The translations under genes and the position numbers were made by a program. The notes beneath the pieces are model-generated. The model saw nothing but the letters and a program-made list of their open reading frames with translations. It had not been told where the DNA came from and did not search any database. Positions 20,854 through 33,400 of a stretch of DNA of 64,000 nt are shown piece after piece (position 1 is the first letter of the stretch; every line of letters begins with the position of its first letter). Source of the DNA: Hyaloscypha bicolor E. Taxonomy: Eukaryota > Ascomycota > Leotiomycetes > Helotiales > Hyaloscyphaceae. The stretch is taken from contig NW_020194575.1 in NCBI RefSeq assembly GCF_002865645.1, forward strand, positions 79,247-143,246, in the 5' to 3' direction.

Positions 20854-22365
20854 ATGATGCCAAACGATACTATTTTTGATTCTACTAATAAAGGGACCCT
20901 TTGGCCTAATAAGGATCTACTGCGGAAGCAGGGGAGTGCTTTTAAGCCAATGCAATTACCCCAATTCGGCTGGGAAATTACCTTACCTGAAGACGTCTCT
21001 CTAGATAATCCTATTATTTTATTTACTATATACTATACTCCCGAAATCCTTGATTTAATAGTCGAGAAGACAAATAATTATATGCGAAAACCTCAAGACG
21101 AATCCTCCCCTTATATACGAGCAAATAATTAGTATCTAATATGCCGTAGAGAGATTTATATCTACTTTGCGATTCGGATATATATGACCTTGTATATGGA
21201 CAGTGAGATTACAGACTACTAGGTAATAAAAGATATAATATTAGAGTACCCGATTACGAAGTATTTGGGTAGAAATCGGTTTCAGGAACTCTATATATGT
21301 GTATAATTCCATGGAAATCAGGAATAAGGCCTATATGAGAAGGTAGTCTCCGTTTTCCTGTTCCTTTTATCTGAAACTAGCTAATAAACTACCGAGTAGG
21401 TTAAAGCTTTAAGTATATATATTCAAGCGGTTAATTTGAGGGTTTGGAAGCCTGGACGGGACTTGGTAGTTAACGAGATAATTATACGATTTGAAGGTCG
21501 ATTAAAAGAGATAACTACTGTTTCAAACAAGCCCATACCTACAGGATATAAGGTCTGGGGAGTAGCTCAGAAGGGGTTCTTACTTGTATAGAACTGGTAT
21601 ATTCCTGGTTAAAAAAATGGTCCTGTGGGAGTATATACTCCTAGGGAGCTTGGTGGGACAATTAAGGCTGGAAATGGTGGAAACAAGATACAAGCAGTAG
21701 TTCTGTACCTGATTAAAAGACTACCTAAGCCTCCTAAGGGCTCTGGCTATTACGTATACCTTGATAATCTCTTTGTTTCTACTCGTTTTGTCTAATATGT
21801 TTGCTTCCAAGGAGTTGCGATTACTGGGACTTGCAGGATAACTGGTAGGGTTATTCAGGAGCTTCTTGACCTTCAGAAATCGGATAAAAAGGATATAATC
21901 CCCTGGGGAGAGGCCTATTCTAGGTATATGTCTAATGGAGAAGTATATTATATTAGATAGAAAGATCAGGCCTTTGTTTTAATGATATCTTCCTTTATAT
22001 TAGGTAACGAGCGTATTTTATGGCTAAGGAAGAGGCCTAAGGAGACTTCTTCTAAAGTAAAGACTATACGAATACCCTTTGGTAATCAGGCTATAAAGAT
22101 ACTCTCAATTCCTATAATTGCGGATAGATATAACTATTATATGGGAGTAGTTAACGAGTTTGATTACCTGACTACCCAGAACGCTGGTTTACGGTATATA
22201 GAGCGAGGAGGGCACTAAGTACTAGAGTACTGGCTACTTCGTATGGTTCTAGTCAATTGCTATTTACTAGCTTTATATAGCGATGTCCCTGAGCCTAGGG
22301 AAATAAGCTTCAGAAGCCAGTAGGATTTCAGGAGATAGCTAGTTAGTATTCTACTAGCTAAAGCC
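20854..22365 (+). pseudogene. piggyBac-like transposase (DDE_Tnp_1_7), N-terminal 504 codons
   Basis: piggyBac transposases cut and paste the element at TTAA using three Asp residues. Paired ATGs at 20854 and 20857 start the frame. The N-terminus leads into a domain start with FTIYYTPEILDLIVEKTN. The first catalytic site reads VVNEI (Asp to Asn, AAC at 21472-21474). The second reads YLDNLF with Asp kept (21763-21765). The third reads MGVVNEFD (Asp to Asn at 22153-22155). In-frame stops near 21130, 21304, 21328, 21380 and 22216 fit CAA, CAG or TGG precursors. LINE D breaks the frame after LLAKA; the rest resumes in frame at 28341. Inactive. Confidence 0.85.
22352..22365 (+). repeat. Target-site duplication, left copy, of LINE D
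   Basis: TACTAGCTAAAGCC occurs here and again at 28327-28340, directly after the LINE poly(A). The perfect 14-bp match defines the LINE D insertion point. Confidence 0.95.
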
Positions 22366-22505
22366 AAAAAACAACTTTTTTCCGGTTTTCTACCCCCCTT
22401 ACTTTCACACCCACACTTCACCCACCCTCAGAACTCACTCAATACACCTCAGCCCTTTGGCCCCAGGCTCTAGAACCTACTATAAGTAGAGCTAGAACAG
22501 GCTAA

Positions 22506-24140
22506 ATGGCCCCCCCTGACCCCCCGGGCTCCAGCCCCCCTCCCATTGACTTTCAAGAGCTCGGAGAGCTTCCAGAAGGCCCTAGCGAGGAACTAGAGCT
22601 ACCCACTAGCTCCCCACTAGCCCGGTTTAGCCAGGGAGCTCAATTCGCATTCGATTTAGCTACAAATCCCATCTCTTCAGACGAACTCGCAGCCCCTTTT
22701 CCTTAGCCTAATTCAGCTAGTACGGCTCGACTAAGCCGCCTCCAGAACGGGCTAAAGCGTGGCCCTAGCGCGAGCGATATTGATAGTAATATTAATAAGG
22801 AATACTAAAACCACGGAAACCACTACTAATACCAAAATCAAGCTTCGAATAAAGCTAAATTACTGATTCGTCAAGCCCGGGACTTAATAGTCAAAGCCAT
22901 TACTATTACCCCGTTATATGACTAGTAATCTCGACTACTAGATTTAGTAGAAATCTTCAGGGAATACACAGAATTCGGCCGTATCCGCCATACTAGTACT
23001 TTACTAGCTTTACAGGTAGCGAACCTCGAAAATGCCACTAAACGGATCGAAATTCAGTCAAGAACTCAAGCCAAGCTAGCTACTCAAGCTAAAACTACCT
23101 CCGAAAAGCCTACTTGGGCTAAAATCGCTACTCAAGAACCACAAACACACTCGGAATCACACTCGGAAAAGGACTAGACTTTAGTATTATATACTAAGTC
23201 TAAAAATCAGGGAGGAAAAGGCCCTAGTATACTTACTAATAGCGGTAGTGCTCGTGGCACTAATAAACCACCCAGTACACGTGACACTAGTGGTTCTGGT
23301 ACTCGTAACACCAGATCTATAGCCCTCTCTAGGAAATGCACCTTCCTACTAGCTCATATAGAGCAGGCTAGCTCGTTCTCTCCTATTTCAACTCGCAATT
23401 CGCTTAATACTGCTTTCCGCTCTAAGGAAATCAAGGGACTAGTAATCTCTACGGTTTCTCTTTCCTCAAAGAGTAATATTATAGTTAATACTACTCCCGA
23501 ATTCAACTCTGACTTTCTGGTTTAAAATCAAGCTATTATAAAGGGAGTGCTTCCCTTAGTTATAAGCATATAAAAAGGAGAACCTTGGTATAAAGTTATT
23601 ATTCACGGTCTACCTATTCGTGAGTTCAATATACCCAAAGGAATGGACTTAGTCCTAGAAGAAATCAAGACCTTTAATAAGGAACTAGAGCCTATTAGCC
23701 AGCCCTATTAGGCTACTTCTAAGGAGAAAAGAGACTCAGGCCTCTAGCGAGCCGGTTTAGTAATAGTGGCATTCCCTACCGAGATTCAAGCTAATAGAGC
23801 TATTAAAAATAGACTCTTTATAGCCGGGATCTCTGCTAAAGTAATAAAATACCATACTATTTCTAGTACTATATAGTATACTAGATACGCAGGGTACGGG
23901 CACTTAGATTCTATTTGCAAAAAGGAACCTAAGTGCTTACTATATAGTGAGGGTCACGTGACTGAGAACCATTTTTGCTCTATCTATAAGAAGAAGGGTA
24001 AAAAATGCCCCTATATAACTACTAAATGCTCTAATTACTTAAGTACTGCCCACTCAGCTAGTTCTAAGCTATGTGAGGTTTACTTAGTAATTAAAAAAGC
24101 TACTACTATTATAATTCCTACTATTACTATTAATAAGTAG
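22506..24140 (+). pseudogene. LINE D ORF1 (gag-like RNA-binding protein)
   Basis: The frame is 545 codons including the stop, with no net frameshift. The first 66 codons are open (Pro-rich, acidic), then TAG/TAA codons appear. The C-terminal Cys/His region at about 23880-24110 contains CSI, CPY and CSN strings from several zinc knuckles, with some Cys to Tyr changes (ENHFCSIYKKKGKKCPY). The protein would bind the element RNA. ATGGCC at 22506 is the start shared by all copies. The ORF1 stop TAG (24138-24140) overlaps the mutated ORF2 start. Confidence 0.8.
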
Positions 24141-27100
24141 CTACGTCAAAGTACTACAAGTTAATGTGAATCGCAATAGCTCTACTACTGAAAACGTCTT
24201 GTAAATAGCTATAGAACTGGATATTAAAGTCCTAGTAATCCAGGAGCCTTGGGTAATAGCAGGGAATAATAATCGGGAATATCGTTCTATTATATACTCT
24301 AGCTATTTCCAAATACTCCCGAATTACGGTACCCTAAGGCCTAGAACCCTATTTTATATAGCTCGCGAACTGCAAGCTAGTCTAGCCTCAAACTCACCAA
24401 GTAATCCTGATTACTTAATTATAGACTTAAGTCTAGGTATACTAAAAATGCAGCTAATTAATTTCTATAATGCAATTCACCCAGAAGACCCTAATAGTAT
24501 ATTAACTATATTAAGAGAGAATATCTTACCTACTACTCTCTATAATAGCTCTCTATTACTAGGTAATTTTAATATATATTATCCTTGGTAGGATCCCCTT
24601 AAACCTCAAAGCAGTCATATAGTTCATTTAATTAGCTATATAGAGAACCATTTTCTAAGGCTATTAAATAAACCAGGGGAAGGTACCTTTTATAGACCTA
24701 ATATATCCATTCCTTCCGTATTAGACTTAAGTTTTGCTACTAGTGGAATAGTAACTAAGATTAAAGACTGGCAAGTGCTACCAGACTTAGGTTCTGATTA
24801 CTTCGGGGTTCTATTTACTATTAGTAAGTCGACTTATAGCTCTAGTTCTAATCCAGTCAGATTTAATACTAAGAAAGCGGACTAGGCTAAATTTACAAGC
24901 TACCTTATTAATAGCCTTGAGAATATGCTCTTTCCACTTACTAGTATACCTGGAAACTATAAACTAGACCTATTAGCAGAAGACTTTACTAATAGAATAG
25001 TGGAAGCAGCTAGTAATAGTATTCCAAAATCTACTACTAGTCCGTATTCTAAACCCTGGTGGAATAAGGACTTAAAGACCTTACGTAAATTAATACTATA
25101 CTATAGCCATAAGTCTAAAGCTTTAGGATATACTCTCTATAAACAAGAACTCCAAAATGCAAAAAACACCTATTTTAATACTATTAAGAATACTAAGCTA
25201 GTGCACTAGAATAAGTTCTTAGAGAATAAAGACCCCCAGTCGATTTTTAAAGCTATGAAATATACTAAAGATACTATATATTAACCTATTTCTAGTATCT
25301 TAGATAATAGTTCAAATAAGCTAAAATCGACTTTCTAAGAGAAGTGTAATATCTTTAGAACTGTGCTTTTCCCACTACCCCCTATTACTAAGCCTACTAG
25401 TTTAATAAACTATAGGTCTAGCTCAAAGTGGGACTGGCCTATTTTGTCTAAAATAGAGCTAGAATAAGCCTGTACTTCTAAGATAAAGGGGAAAACCCCT
25501 GGACCAGACTTAGTTACTCAAGAGATTATAGTTCATGCTTATAGAGCTTCTCCAGATATCTTTTATAGGCTATACTCCTTATTTATTAATAAGGGATACT
25601 ACCCTAAAGTCTGGAAACAAGCTACTGGCTTTATTCTAAAGAAATCAGGGAAACCAAACTATTCCCTACCCAAAGCATATCAAGTTATTTCCCTACTTAA
25701 TTACTTAGGGAAGGTTTCTGAGAGAATACTAGCTAGGCGACTTAGCTATTTAGCCGAGACTAGTGACCTACTATACCACTCCCAAATAGGAGGTAGGCTC
25801 TACAAGTCAGCTATTGACACTGCTTTACTATTGCAAAATGAAGTAGAATTAAATAAGTCCTATAAGCTGAAAACTAGCATTCTCTTCCTAGATATTAAAG
25901 GCGCCTTCGATTACGTATCCAAGAATAGGCTATTACAGATTATGATTAGTTTATTACTACCTACTAGCCTTATTCTATGGGTATTATTATTCCTAGATAA
26001 CCGAGTATTACGACTAGCTTTTAATAATAGTATCGAAGTATTTAGGTCTATACTTACTAGCATTCCACAAGGTAGCCCTATATCCCCTATACTATTCCTT
26101 ATCTATATCCGAGACTTATTTAAGTTAGTAAATATCAAATTCAGATCCTATTTAGATAATATATCCCTTATTACTACTTCTAAAAGTCTAAAGAAAAATA
26201 TTAAGACTCTAGAAAGAGAAGTAAAGAATATAGTCGATTTAGGGAAAAAGAATACTATTAGCTTTAATATAGATAAAACAAAGCTTATTTATTTTGATAA
26301 TTCCAAAAATAAGCCTAGTCTAAAACTACCTAATAGGGAACTAGTTTCCCCTAGTAAAGTAGTCAAATAGCTAGGGATCTATTTTAATGAAAATCTCAGA
26401 TTTAAGGAACATATAGCCTATAGGGCTTCCAAAGCAAAACAAGCCTTTTATAGGATATAGAGACTTACGAATATATCACGTGGCTTATCCCCTTTTGTAA
26501 TTAGACAGCTATATTTAGCCTGTATTACTAGTGTAATAGACTATGGTTCTATACTATAGTGGAAGACTGAAAGCAAAGCTCAAATTCGGCCTTTACAGGT
26601 GATTCAAAACCTAGCCCTAAGGAAAACCCTAGGAGTATTCAAAACTGCTCCTATTATTCCTATAGAGGTTGAATTAGCTTTAGTTCCACCTATTATAAGG
26701 CTAAACCATAGTCGACGTTAATATGCCTTCCGTATCCTTAAACTAAGTCTAAAACACCCTATTAGACTAGAGTTCGAGAAGTTCTTCCAAAGATCCCGTA
26801 ATTTAGAACTAGTAGAATCTGATATAAACTCTATTTATAGTCTAAATACCGATCTAAAGCGAAATCGCATGGCCAAAAAGTCTCAAGTAGAAACTATAGT
26901 GGACTCTATTAGTAATCTAATAGATCCTAAAGACCTAGAGACTATAAGACACTTTTATTTTGCCCCTTGGGATAGAGAAGTGCCTTATAAAATCACTATA
27001 TTAAAAGAGCTAAAGGAAGAGACTGCTATATTATATAACTTCTATCTAAAGACTTTATATAATAATAGCTCTATACTATCTATATATATAGATAGATCTC

Positions 27101-27958
27101 AAACTGAAAAAGGACTTGGAGTAGGCCTAGGGCTCGTAGTTTATAGTTACGAAACTCCTTATATTCCGGTCGTAGCTAAATATAGAGAAAGCCAGAATAT
27201 AGGAACTAGTACTATAGTCTATAATAGAGAACTAGAAGGCGTTACTAGGGCTATTGAGTATGCTAGCAGTAAAGCAAAGAGAGGGGAGCTTTTTAATATC
27301 TTTATAGATAACTAAGCTGGTTTACTAAGATTAAAAACTCCTTCTAATAAGCCAGGACAAAGTCAATAGATTAGAGCTATACTAGCTACTAAGGCCCTTA
27401 AAGCTAAAGGAGCTAATATAGAACTAATCTGGGTTCCAGGGCATATAGATATAATAAGGAACGAAGAAGCAGACAAACTAGCTAAGCTAGGCACTACTTC
27501 TCCTATATTAGAACCTGAATCAGTGAAAACCTCCTTTGCTTTCCTAGGGGTTGAAATTAATAAAGTTAAGAAACTAGAGTATAGACTACTTTTAGAATCT
27601 TATACTAAACCAAAAACCCAGCTAGAAGCATATAGTAATATATATCCGTGGAAAGTATCCAGAAAGATAAACCTACCTTCTGGAACATTTAGGTCCCTAG
27701 CTAGTGCCTTCTTCTAGCTAAAGCTAGGCTACGGATATTTAAAGTCCTATTTATATAGGCTAAATATAATATCTAATAATAAATACAAAGATCTGAGAAT
27801 ATAAAGCACCTCCTTTTATACTGTATGTCGTATATAAGGCGACGGAACGACTCAGACCTGTTTAGTCTATTTAAAGGGAGCTTAGAGAGCTAGTACTTTT
27901 AACTAGGACTACTATTACATACGCGGAAATTGGGATATAAATATACTAGTATTTCTTG
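24133..27958 (+). pseudogene. LINE D ORF2 (endonuclease, RT, RNase H)
   Basis: The expected start is ATA at 24133 (ATG in LINE B). Frame 1 holds to beyond 27717, so point stops rather than indels disable it. Endonuclease spans about 24150-24850, with GNFN replacing GDFN and SDY replacing SDH. RT spans about 25440-26500, with KTPGPD, FLDIKGAFD, IPQGSP and YLDN (catalytic second Asp lost). RNase H spans about 26990-27500, with WVPGH kept. The C-terminal zinc knuckle seen in B is removed by a small deletion near 27790. Stops such as TAG at 24883 replace TGG. Length if open would be roughly 1270 aa, normal for Tad-type ORF2. Confidence 0.85.
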
Positions 27959-28021
27959 AAAAAGAAACTAGTATATGTTATAAGAAAATGGGCATATTGA
28001 GCGAAGCGTGGGAATGAAGAA

Positions 28022-28054
28022 GTGGAAGAAGTGGAAGAAGTGGAAGAAGTGGAA
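28022..28054 (+). repeat. 9-bp GTGGAAGAA repeat in LINE D 3' UTR
   Basis: Three full copies and a partial fourth. LINE A has a similar but imperfect set; LINE C has one unit. Confidence 0.85.
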
Positions 28055-28151
28055 ATAAGGGAGAAATTGGGAGAAATAGGGGAGGAAATTAGGAGAAGGG
28101 GAATAGGAAAAAGGGAAAAGAAATAGGGGAGTAGGGGAGGAAAATTGCACG

Positions 28152-28307
28152 AAATAATCAAATCTTGATACATCGTGCCGATCGATTCGATCGCACTCAG
28201 AGTCATCGAATATACGTCCGGGTTTAAGGTTATATCCATCATTTATCAATCCCTGTATGGGGACTTTATTTTTGAATTCCTTTATTTCTTTTTTACTTAT
28301 ATTTAGC
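28152..28307 (+). other. Non-homologous 3' tail of LINE D
   Basis: Up to AATTGC the 3' UTR follows LINE A; from there to the poly(A) it does not match A or C. The tail looks little affected by RIP (it contains CGATCGATTCGATCG and ACGTCCGGG). It could be a 3' transduction of genomic DNA or a subfamily-specific UTR end. Confidence 0.7.
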
Positions 28308-28326
28308 AAAAAAAAAAAAAAAAAAA

Positions 28327-28340
28327 TACTAGCTAAAGCC
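28327..28340 (+). repeat. Target-site duplication, right copy, of LINE D
   Basis: TACTAGCTAAAGCC, identical to 22352-22365. Confidence 0.95.
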
Positions 28341-28631
28341 CAGGACAGTGAGATCTGCCCAAAGAGAAGAATATTACAGATTAGCCAGGGAGCTAGTAAG
28401 ATGCCTGTAGAAAAGTACGAGCAGATAAAGCTTAGTAAAATTGGGAAGTATGTGTATTATAAGGGACTAAGATATGGGGACCGGCTATAAAAACGAATTG
28501 CACTAGCTCAAATTGCGGCTAATCAGGGGCGAGAGAGCTATAGGAGAGATAGCTTCTATGGGTATAAGTAATACGATGTTCGCCTATATAAAAATCGTGG
28601 TTGTTTTAATGTATTTCATAGAGAGAGGTAG
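28341..28631 (+). pseudogene. piggyBac-like transposase, C-terminal 96 codons
   Basis: This continues the transposase in frame after the duplicated LLAKA codons and ends at TAG 28629-28631. In fungal piggyBac proteins this end carries a Cys-rich zinc-binding module. Here the expected Cys positions read KYVYYK, YGYKQYDVRLYKNRGC, with most Cys turned to Tyr by G-to-A changes. Stretches such as QIAANQGRESYRRDS are intact. Loss of these ligands would abolish target-end binding even without the upstream damage. Confidence 0.8.
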
Positions 28632-28704
28632 AATTGAAGTAATTGAGGGGGAAATCCAGCCCTCTAATTGGCCAGAATTAAGCGAAAACAAGTGTGTACG
28701 GACT

Positions 28705-28735
28705 AATTCGTCCCTGGCGGTAGCAGAACGGATAG
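28705..28735 (-). repeat. Right terminal inverted repeat of piggyBac element
   Basis: It begins AATTCGTCCCT and ends AACGGATAG. It pairs with 20724-20754 and is followed by TTA. Confidence 0.8.
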
Positions 28736-28738
28736 TTA

Positions 28739-31290
28739 TTTTAAATATCTTATAATATTTTTTGGGCTAGCTAATATACTAGCTATATTTTAAGTATATA
28801 TTAATATTATACTTATAGGGCTCCTAGATTATTTCGTGGTTATTTATTTAGATAATATTCTTATTTACTCCCGAAATAAGAATAAATACTATAATTATAT
28901 TTACTAGATACTTATTAGGCTATATAAAAATAACCTATTTTATAAACTTAGTAAATATGAGTTTAATATTAAGAAAGTCGAATTTTTGGGCTTCTTTATT
29001 AGAATAGAAGGTATTTATACGAATCCTAAATAGGTTTATAGTATTATTAAATAGCTAGAACTAGAATTATTTTATAATATTTAAGTATTTCTTGGATTTA
29101 CTAATTTCTATTATAGGTTTATTTATTATTACTTTCAGGTAATTATAGGCTTAATAAATCTCTTAAAAGAAATAAAAAAGGGCCGGAAATCCGGTTTCTT
29201 TATATAGATAAATAAAGTAATTAAAAGCTTTAAGACTTTAAAAAAAGCTTTTATTATAATACCTATTCTAGTTTATTTTAACTTTTCTAAGAAAATTTAT
29301 ATTAAAACTAATATATTAAAATTCATAATTACTAGTATTATTTTATAATAAGTTAATTCTAGTAATAGCCCAAAAAAATACTAGTATCTAATAGTATTCT
29401 AGTTCCGGAAACTTTCTAGAGCCAAATATAACTATAATATTTATAATAGGAAATTACTTATAATTATTAAAGCCTTTAAATATTAGTATTATTATTTTAA
29501 AAAATTCAGGTTTATAATTAAGGTTATTATAGACTATAATAACCTCTAATACTTTATAGAAATAAAGTATCTAGAAAGCTATTAAGTATATTAGATAATA
29601 TATCTTATAATATATAATTTTAATATTATTTATTATAAAAGTGCCTTAAACCTAGTAGATAGACCTAGTAAAAGACCTAATTATAAAAAAGGTCCTATTA
29701 ATATAACTTGGCTTCTGACTTTTTAGAATAAGCTAAAAAGAGCTTTTATAGTTATAATTTAGAGATTCTTATAAATATTTAAAGAGTTCCCTCTTTAAAA
29801 TAAGTATTATTTAATACTTACTATATTTATAATAGCTAAGAAGAAATATTTATTATAAAATAAGTAAATAGATTATCTTATAAATTCCTTAACTATAGAA
29901 TTAGTTAAGAAATAAGATATAGGGAAATGCCTTAAAGGCTCTACTATTATAGCTAAGATAATAGGGATATTTATAACCATATTATTTAATAGAACTAAAA
30001 ACTTTTTGGTTTCTCGAGTTTTTGAATTAGATAATTATAAATACCTAATTCTCTATATATAAATATATATAGCTACTAAAAGAGTTATAGTACTAGTCTC
30101 TTTATTTAAATCTCTTCTGAATATTATCTAGATAGCTTAAAGAAATAATTCTTAATATTAGAATATTATAAAATAGAGGCTTAGTAAGAAAAATACTAAG
30201 AGAAAAGAAATCTAGAAAAATAATTTGGGCCTACTTAGATACTATTTAAGAATTATTATACCTAATAATCCTGCTTTATATTAAGAAGTTATAAAGCTTT
30301 ATTATAATAATCTAATAGCTAGATACTATAAAGTAGAAAAAACTCTCGAGCTTCTTAGAAAGTCCTAGTATTAGGAGAATATAAAAGAAAATATTTATAA
30401 TTATTATTAAGAATATAATATTTACTAGAAAGTTAAGGCAAAGAGATATTTGCTATATAATCTATTTAATAGTTTACTATAGCCTGAGAGATTCTGGAAT
30501 AAGATCTCTATAGATTTTATTACAGGTCTGCTATTATATAAGAACCCGGTAAAAGGTCCCGATTTTAATATAATTCTTATAATTATTAACTAGTATTCTA
30601 AAATAATAAGATATATTATATATTATAAGACTATTAATTCTCTAGAGCTTACTAAGATTATATAGGAATATGTTTTCTTGATTTTTAGCTTCTCTAATAG
30701 AATTATTTCTGACTAAGAAATAATATTTACTAGCTAGTTCTAGTTTACTTTCTGCTTTTATTTAATATATAAATAATATTTAAGTATAGCTTATTATTCT
30801 TAGATAAATAATTAGATAAAAAGACAAAACCAGGCCCTAAAATATTACCTAAGATATTATTATAATACCTAAAAAAAATAACTAGTTTAAGAAATTATTT
30901 TTTACGAAATTTATATATAATAACTTAAAATATTAGGTTTTATAAGATATATTTTTCTATATATATTACAAATACTATTCTTAATTTTTATAAAATCCTG
31001 AGAATAGAATTATAGGAAAGATACTAACTATATATAAGAGGCTAAAAACTCTTAAAGTAAAATAAAAAAAGCTTAAGGATTTATAATATTATATATAAAA
31101 TAACCAGGAAACCTACTATAATAAGTACTAGTTAGCTAAATATTATTCTAAAAAAGCCTGAGTAATATTATTAATAAGAAATATTAAACTTAAAATAAGA
31201 AAGCTTAAGCTAAAATTTATAAATCTATTTAGGATTCTTAAATATATTAGTAATTTAGTATATAAGTTAGAATTACTAAATATATATAAT
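28739..31290 (+). pseudogene. Gypsy-2 pol, 3' piece: RT, RNase H and integrase
   Basis: RT resumes with FKYLIIFFGLANILAIFQ and the catalytic box YLDN (28845-28856; second Asp lost), then VEFLGFFI and a FLGFTNFYYRFI stretch. RNase H follows at about 29260-29650. The integrase spans about 30280-31290. Its zinc-binding region is decayed (EVIKLYYNN, VEKTLELLR, YNYYQEYNIYQ where intact proteins have H and C). The catalytic core has ISIDFITGL and SDQEIIFTSQF, with NNQIKRQNQ where DGQTERQNQ is usual. It would insert the element cDNA into the genome; dead here. The piece is displaced 8 kb from its 5' half by the piggyBac/LINE D nest. Confidence 0.85.
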
Positions 31291-31379
31291 TATTTATATT
31301 TAACTTTTTATATTTCTTTCTTTAAAAAATATATATAATTATTTATATTTAACTTTTTATATTTCTTTCTTTAAAAAAT
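31281..31379. repeat. 49-bp tandem duplication
   Basis: Two adjacent near-identical copies of a 49-bp unit starting TATATATAATTATTTATATT and ending CTTTAAAAAA. Confidence 0.9.
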
Positions 31380-33400
31380 ATATAATAAAAAAAAATTAGA
31401 AGCTATATTTATATTTTTCTAGAGAACTTCCGAAATTAGTAAATAATAATAAAAAATAAGAATAGAAAATAAAAGCTATTATTAATTACTAATAAAATAA
31501 TAGAAATAAGAAGTAATAATATTTAATTAAATAGAAAGCCTGGCCTAAAGATTATAATACCTAGTTATTTACTTTCTCTAATCTTAAAAATTTTAAAAAA
31601 CTTCTAAAATTATATAACTAAAATTATAACTTAAAATCCGAAACTATCTTTTAATAATTTCTTAAAATTAAAAAGAATTCTGAATTACTAAGAAAAAGGC
31701 TATTTAAAAAAAAAAGAGAACCTAAATAGCTAAAAAAAAGGCCCGGAATAATAATAGAGATATTTTTTCCCTAGGTTTTTTACTTATAAAAGTTTTCTAG
31801 GATTTTATTAAGGCTTATAAAAATTATATTTAAATTATTAGAAAAAGATTTAGAATTAAGAAAGATTTATTATAAGTAGACTAGCTATAGATATCTTAAA
31901 TAAATAAACTCTAATTCCTATAAATTCCTAATTCCTAAAGCAAGAATACTAAATACTAGCCCTATTTAGGACTTAGTAAAGAATTAGCTAATACTTTCCG
32001 GAATCCGCTTATTTCTTAATAAGATATAGTTATACTATAATAATATTAGTATTAAGGATATTAAGAGAAATAAATAAGGAACTTATAATAGCTATATATG
32101 CCTTATAAAAGGCCCGAACTTCTAAAATCAGGTCCTAAATAGCTATAAATATTATATTATTAGTATTTAAAGTACTAGTAATAGACTATTTAGTAATCTT
32201 AGTAATAAGCTTAATAATAAGATTAATACCTTAAAGATAAATATTATAGTATTTCTTTAAAAAATTAGTAAATACCTAAATATATTAGAAAAAACTCACC
32301 TTTAAGATACTAACCTAAGTAATATTATTATCTATCTTATTAAAATAGGAAAAAAAATTCCAAAGCTTATTAGTATTCTTCTAGTTTTTAAAAACCTAAT
32401 TAATAATATTATTCTTATTAGTATAATACTATTTAGAATATGCTTTAAGAAATTTCTTAAAGATTATAATAGTATTTTCCTAGAACTAGTAAGCTTCTAA
32501 CAAGTAATAAGAAATCTGAAATTATATTAGCTTTAATAAATATTAAAGCTAAAGAACTTACTAATATATAAGACTTAAAACTTTTATTATAATAATTATA
32601 ATTCTTCTTACCAGGTACTATAGTATATAAGATAAAGAAATTAATAAGCAAATACTTGAAATATTTCAAGTATTTACTAGTAATAGGAAAGAAGGCTATA
32701 AGATTACCTTTATACTTATTATTATATAGGCAAATAATAAAGCCAGAAGAAAATATTATGGAATTAATTAAAAATAATTAAAGAAGGCTTAGAGAAAAGT
32801 AAAAGAAAAGGCTAGAAAATAATAATAGAAAAAGTTATTATATATATAGTTATTAGAAAGGAAAAGAGTATATAATAATATAAAGAGATCCTTTTATAAA
32901 GGTAAAGAATTACCTGGATTAACTACTAGTTTTTATACTAGTTCTAATTAGAAACTAGTATAACTAATTAATATATGCTCCCAGAAGCCTATAAATAATC
33001 TCTAGGACCTCAGAAATATTTATATAGGTTTCTTATATAAATATTTATTAAATTCTTTCTATATAGCTATTTAGATTATTCTAATACGAGATCTAATAGG
33101 TAGTATTAATTTTATGGGGTAGTACCTTAGTATTTTAGATTAAGCTAATTAGAATACTTAGATTCTAAACAAAATCGCAATTACTAGCTAGCCCCTATAC
33201 CTAGAATATAATTACTCTTCCTTTTTGCTTACTTAGCCCCGATCTAATTAGATAATTTTTATATTTATTATCTAGATTATATTAGTAAAACTACCTCCCA
33301 AAATACTAGAAGTTTATATTAATTAAATAATTAATTAATTAAATATTTACTAGGATAGATTAATAAATCTTGGGAATAAGATCCTAGGAAAGGAGTATAG
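31380..33400. other. Decayed AT-rich DNA after Gypsy-2, unidentified
   Basis: No LTR matching 5978-6294 was found. Between about 31900 and 32900 one + frame reads as a long Gln/Lys/Tyr-rich protein-like stretch once stops are ignored, with basic and coiled-coil-like segments near 32760-32830. No family motif is visible. It may contain the 3' end of Gypsy-2 or a separate decayed element. Confidence 0.35.

Larger units (their letters stand above)
22366..28326 (+). mobile_element. LINE D, full-length Tad1-like non-LTR retrotransposon
   Basis: This 5.96-kb copy is bounded by a perfect 14-bp target duplication and ends in a 19-base poly(A) run (28308-28326). The order is 5' UTR (22366-22505), ORF1 (22506-24140), ORF2 (from 24133), and 3' UTR with a GTGGAAGAA repeat. 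The final stretch of about 155 bases (28152-28307) differs entirely from the 3' end shared by LINE A and C. It contains fewer stops than C, and its insertion in the piggyBac transposase makes it the last arrival in this nest. Confidence 0.95.
20724..28735 (+). mobile_element. piggyBac-type DNA transposon carrying LINE D
   Basis: The terminal inverted repeats at 20724-20754 and 28705-28735 are 31 bp, with all of the seven or so mismatches being transitions. TTA flanks both ends (20721-20723 and 28736-28738), compatible with a decayed TTAA target. Removing LINE D plus one target duplicate leaves about 2.04 kb with a 600-codon transposase frame. It interrupts the RT of Gypsy-2. Its composition is less AT-skewed than the Gypsy host, so it is probably younger or less exposed to RIP. 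Confidence 0.85.

Noticed and set aside
27946..28309. Minus-strand frames of 98 and 113 aa near the LINE D 3' end
   Set aside because: Antisense of the GGAAGAA repeat and the 3' tail; Phe/Ser low-complexity.
28513..28755. 80-aa plus-strand frame
   Set aside because: Out of frame with the piggyBac C-terminus and running across the right inverted repeat.
32457..32669. 70-aa minus-strand frame
   Set aside because: Random frame in AT-rich DNA, Tyr/Leu-rich, no support.
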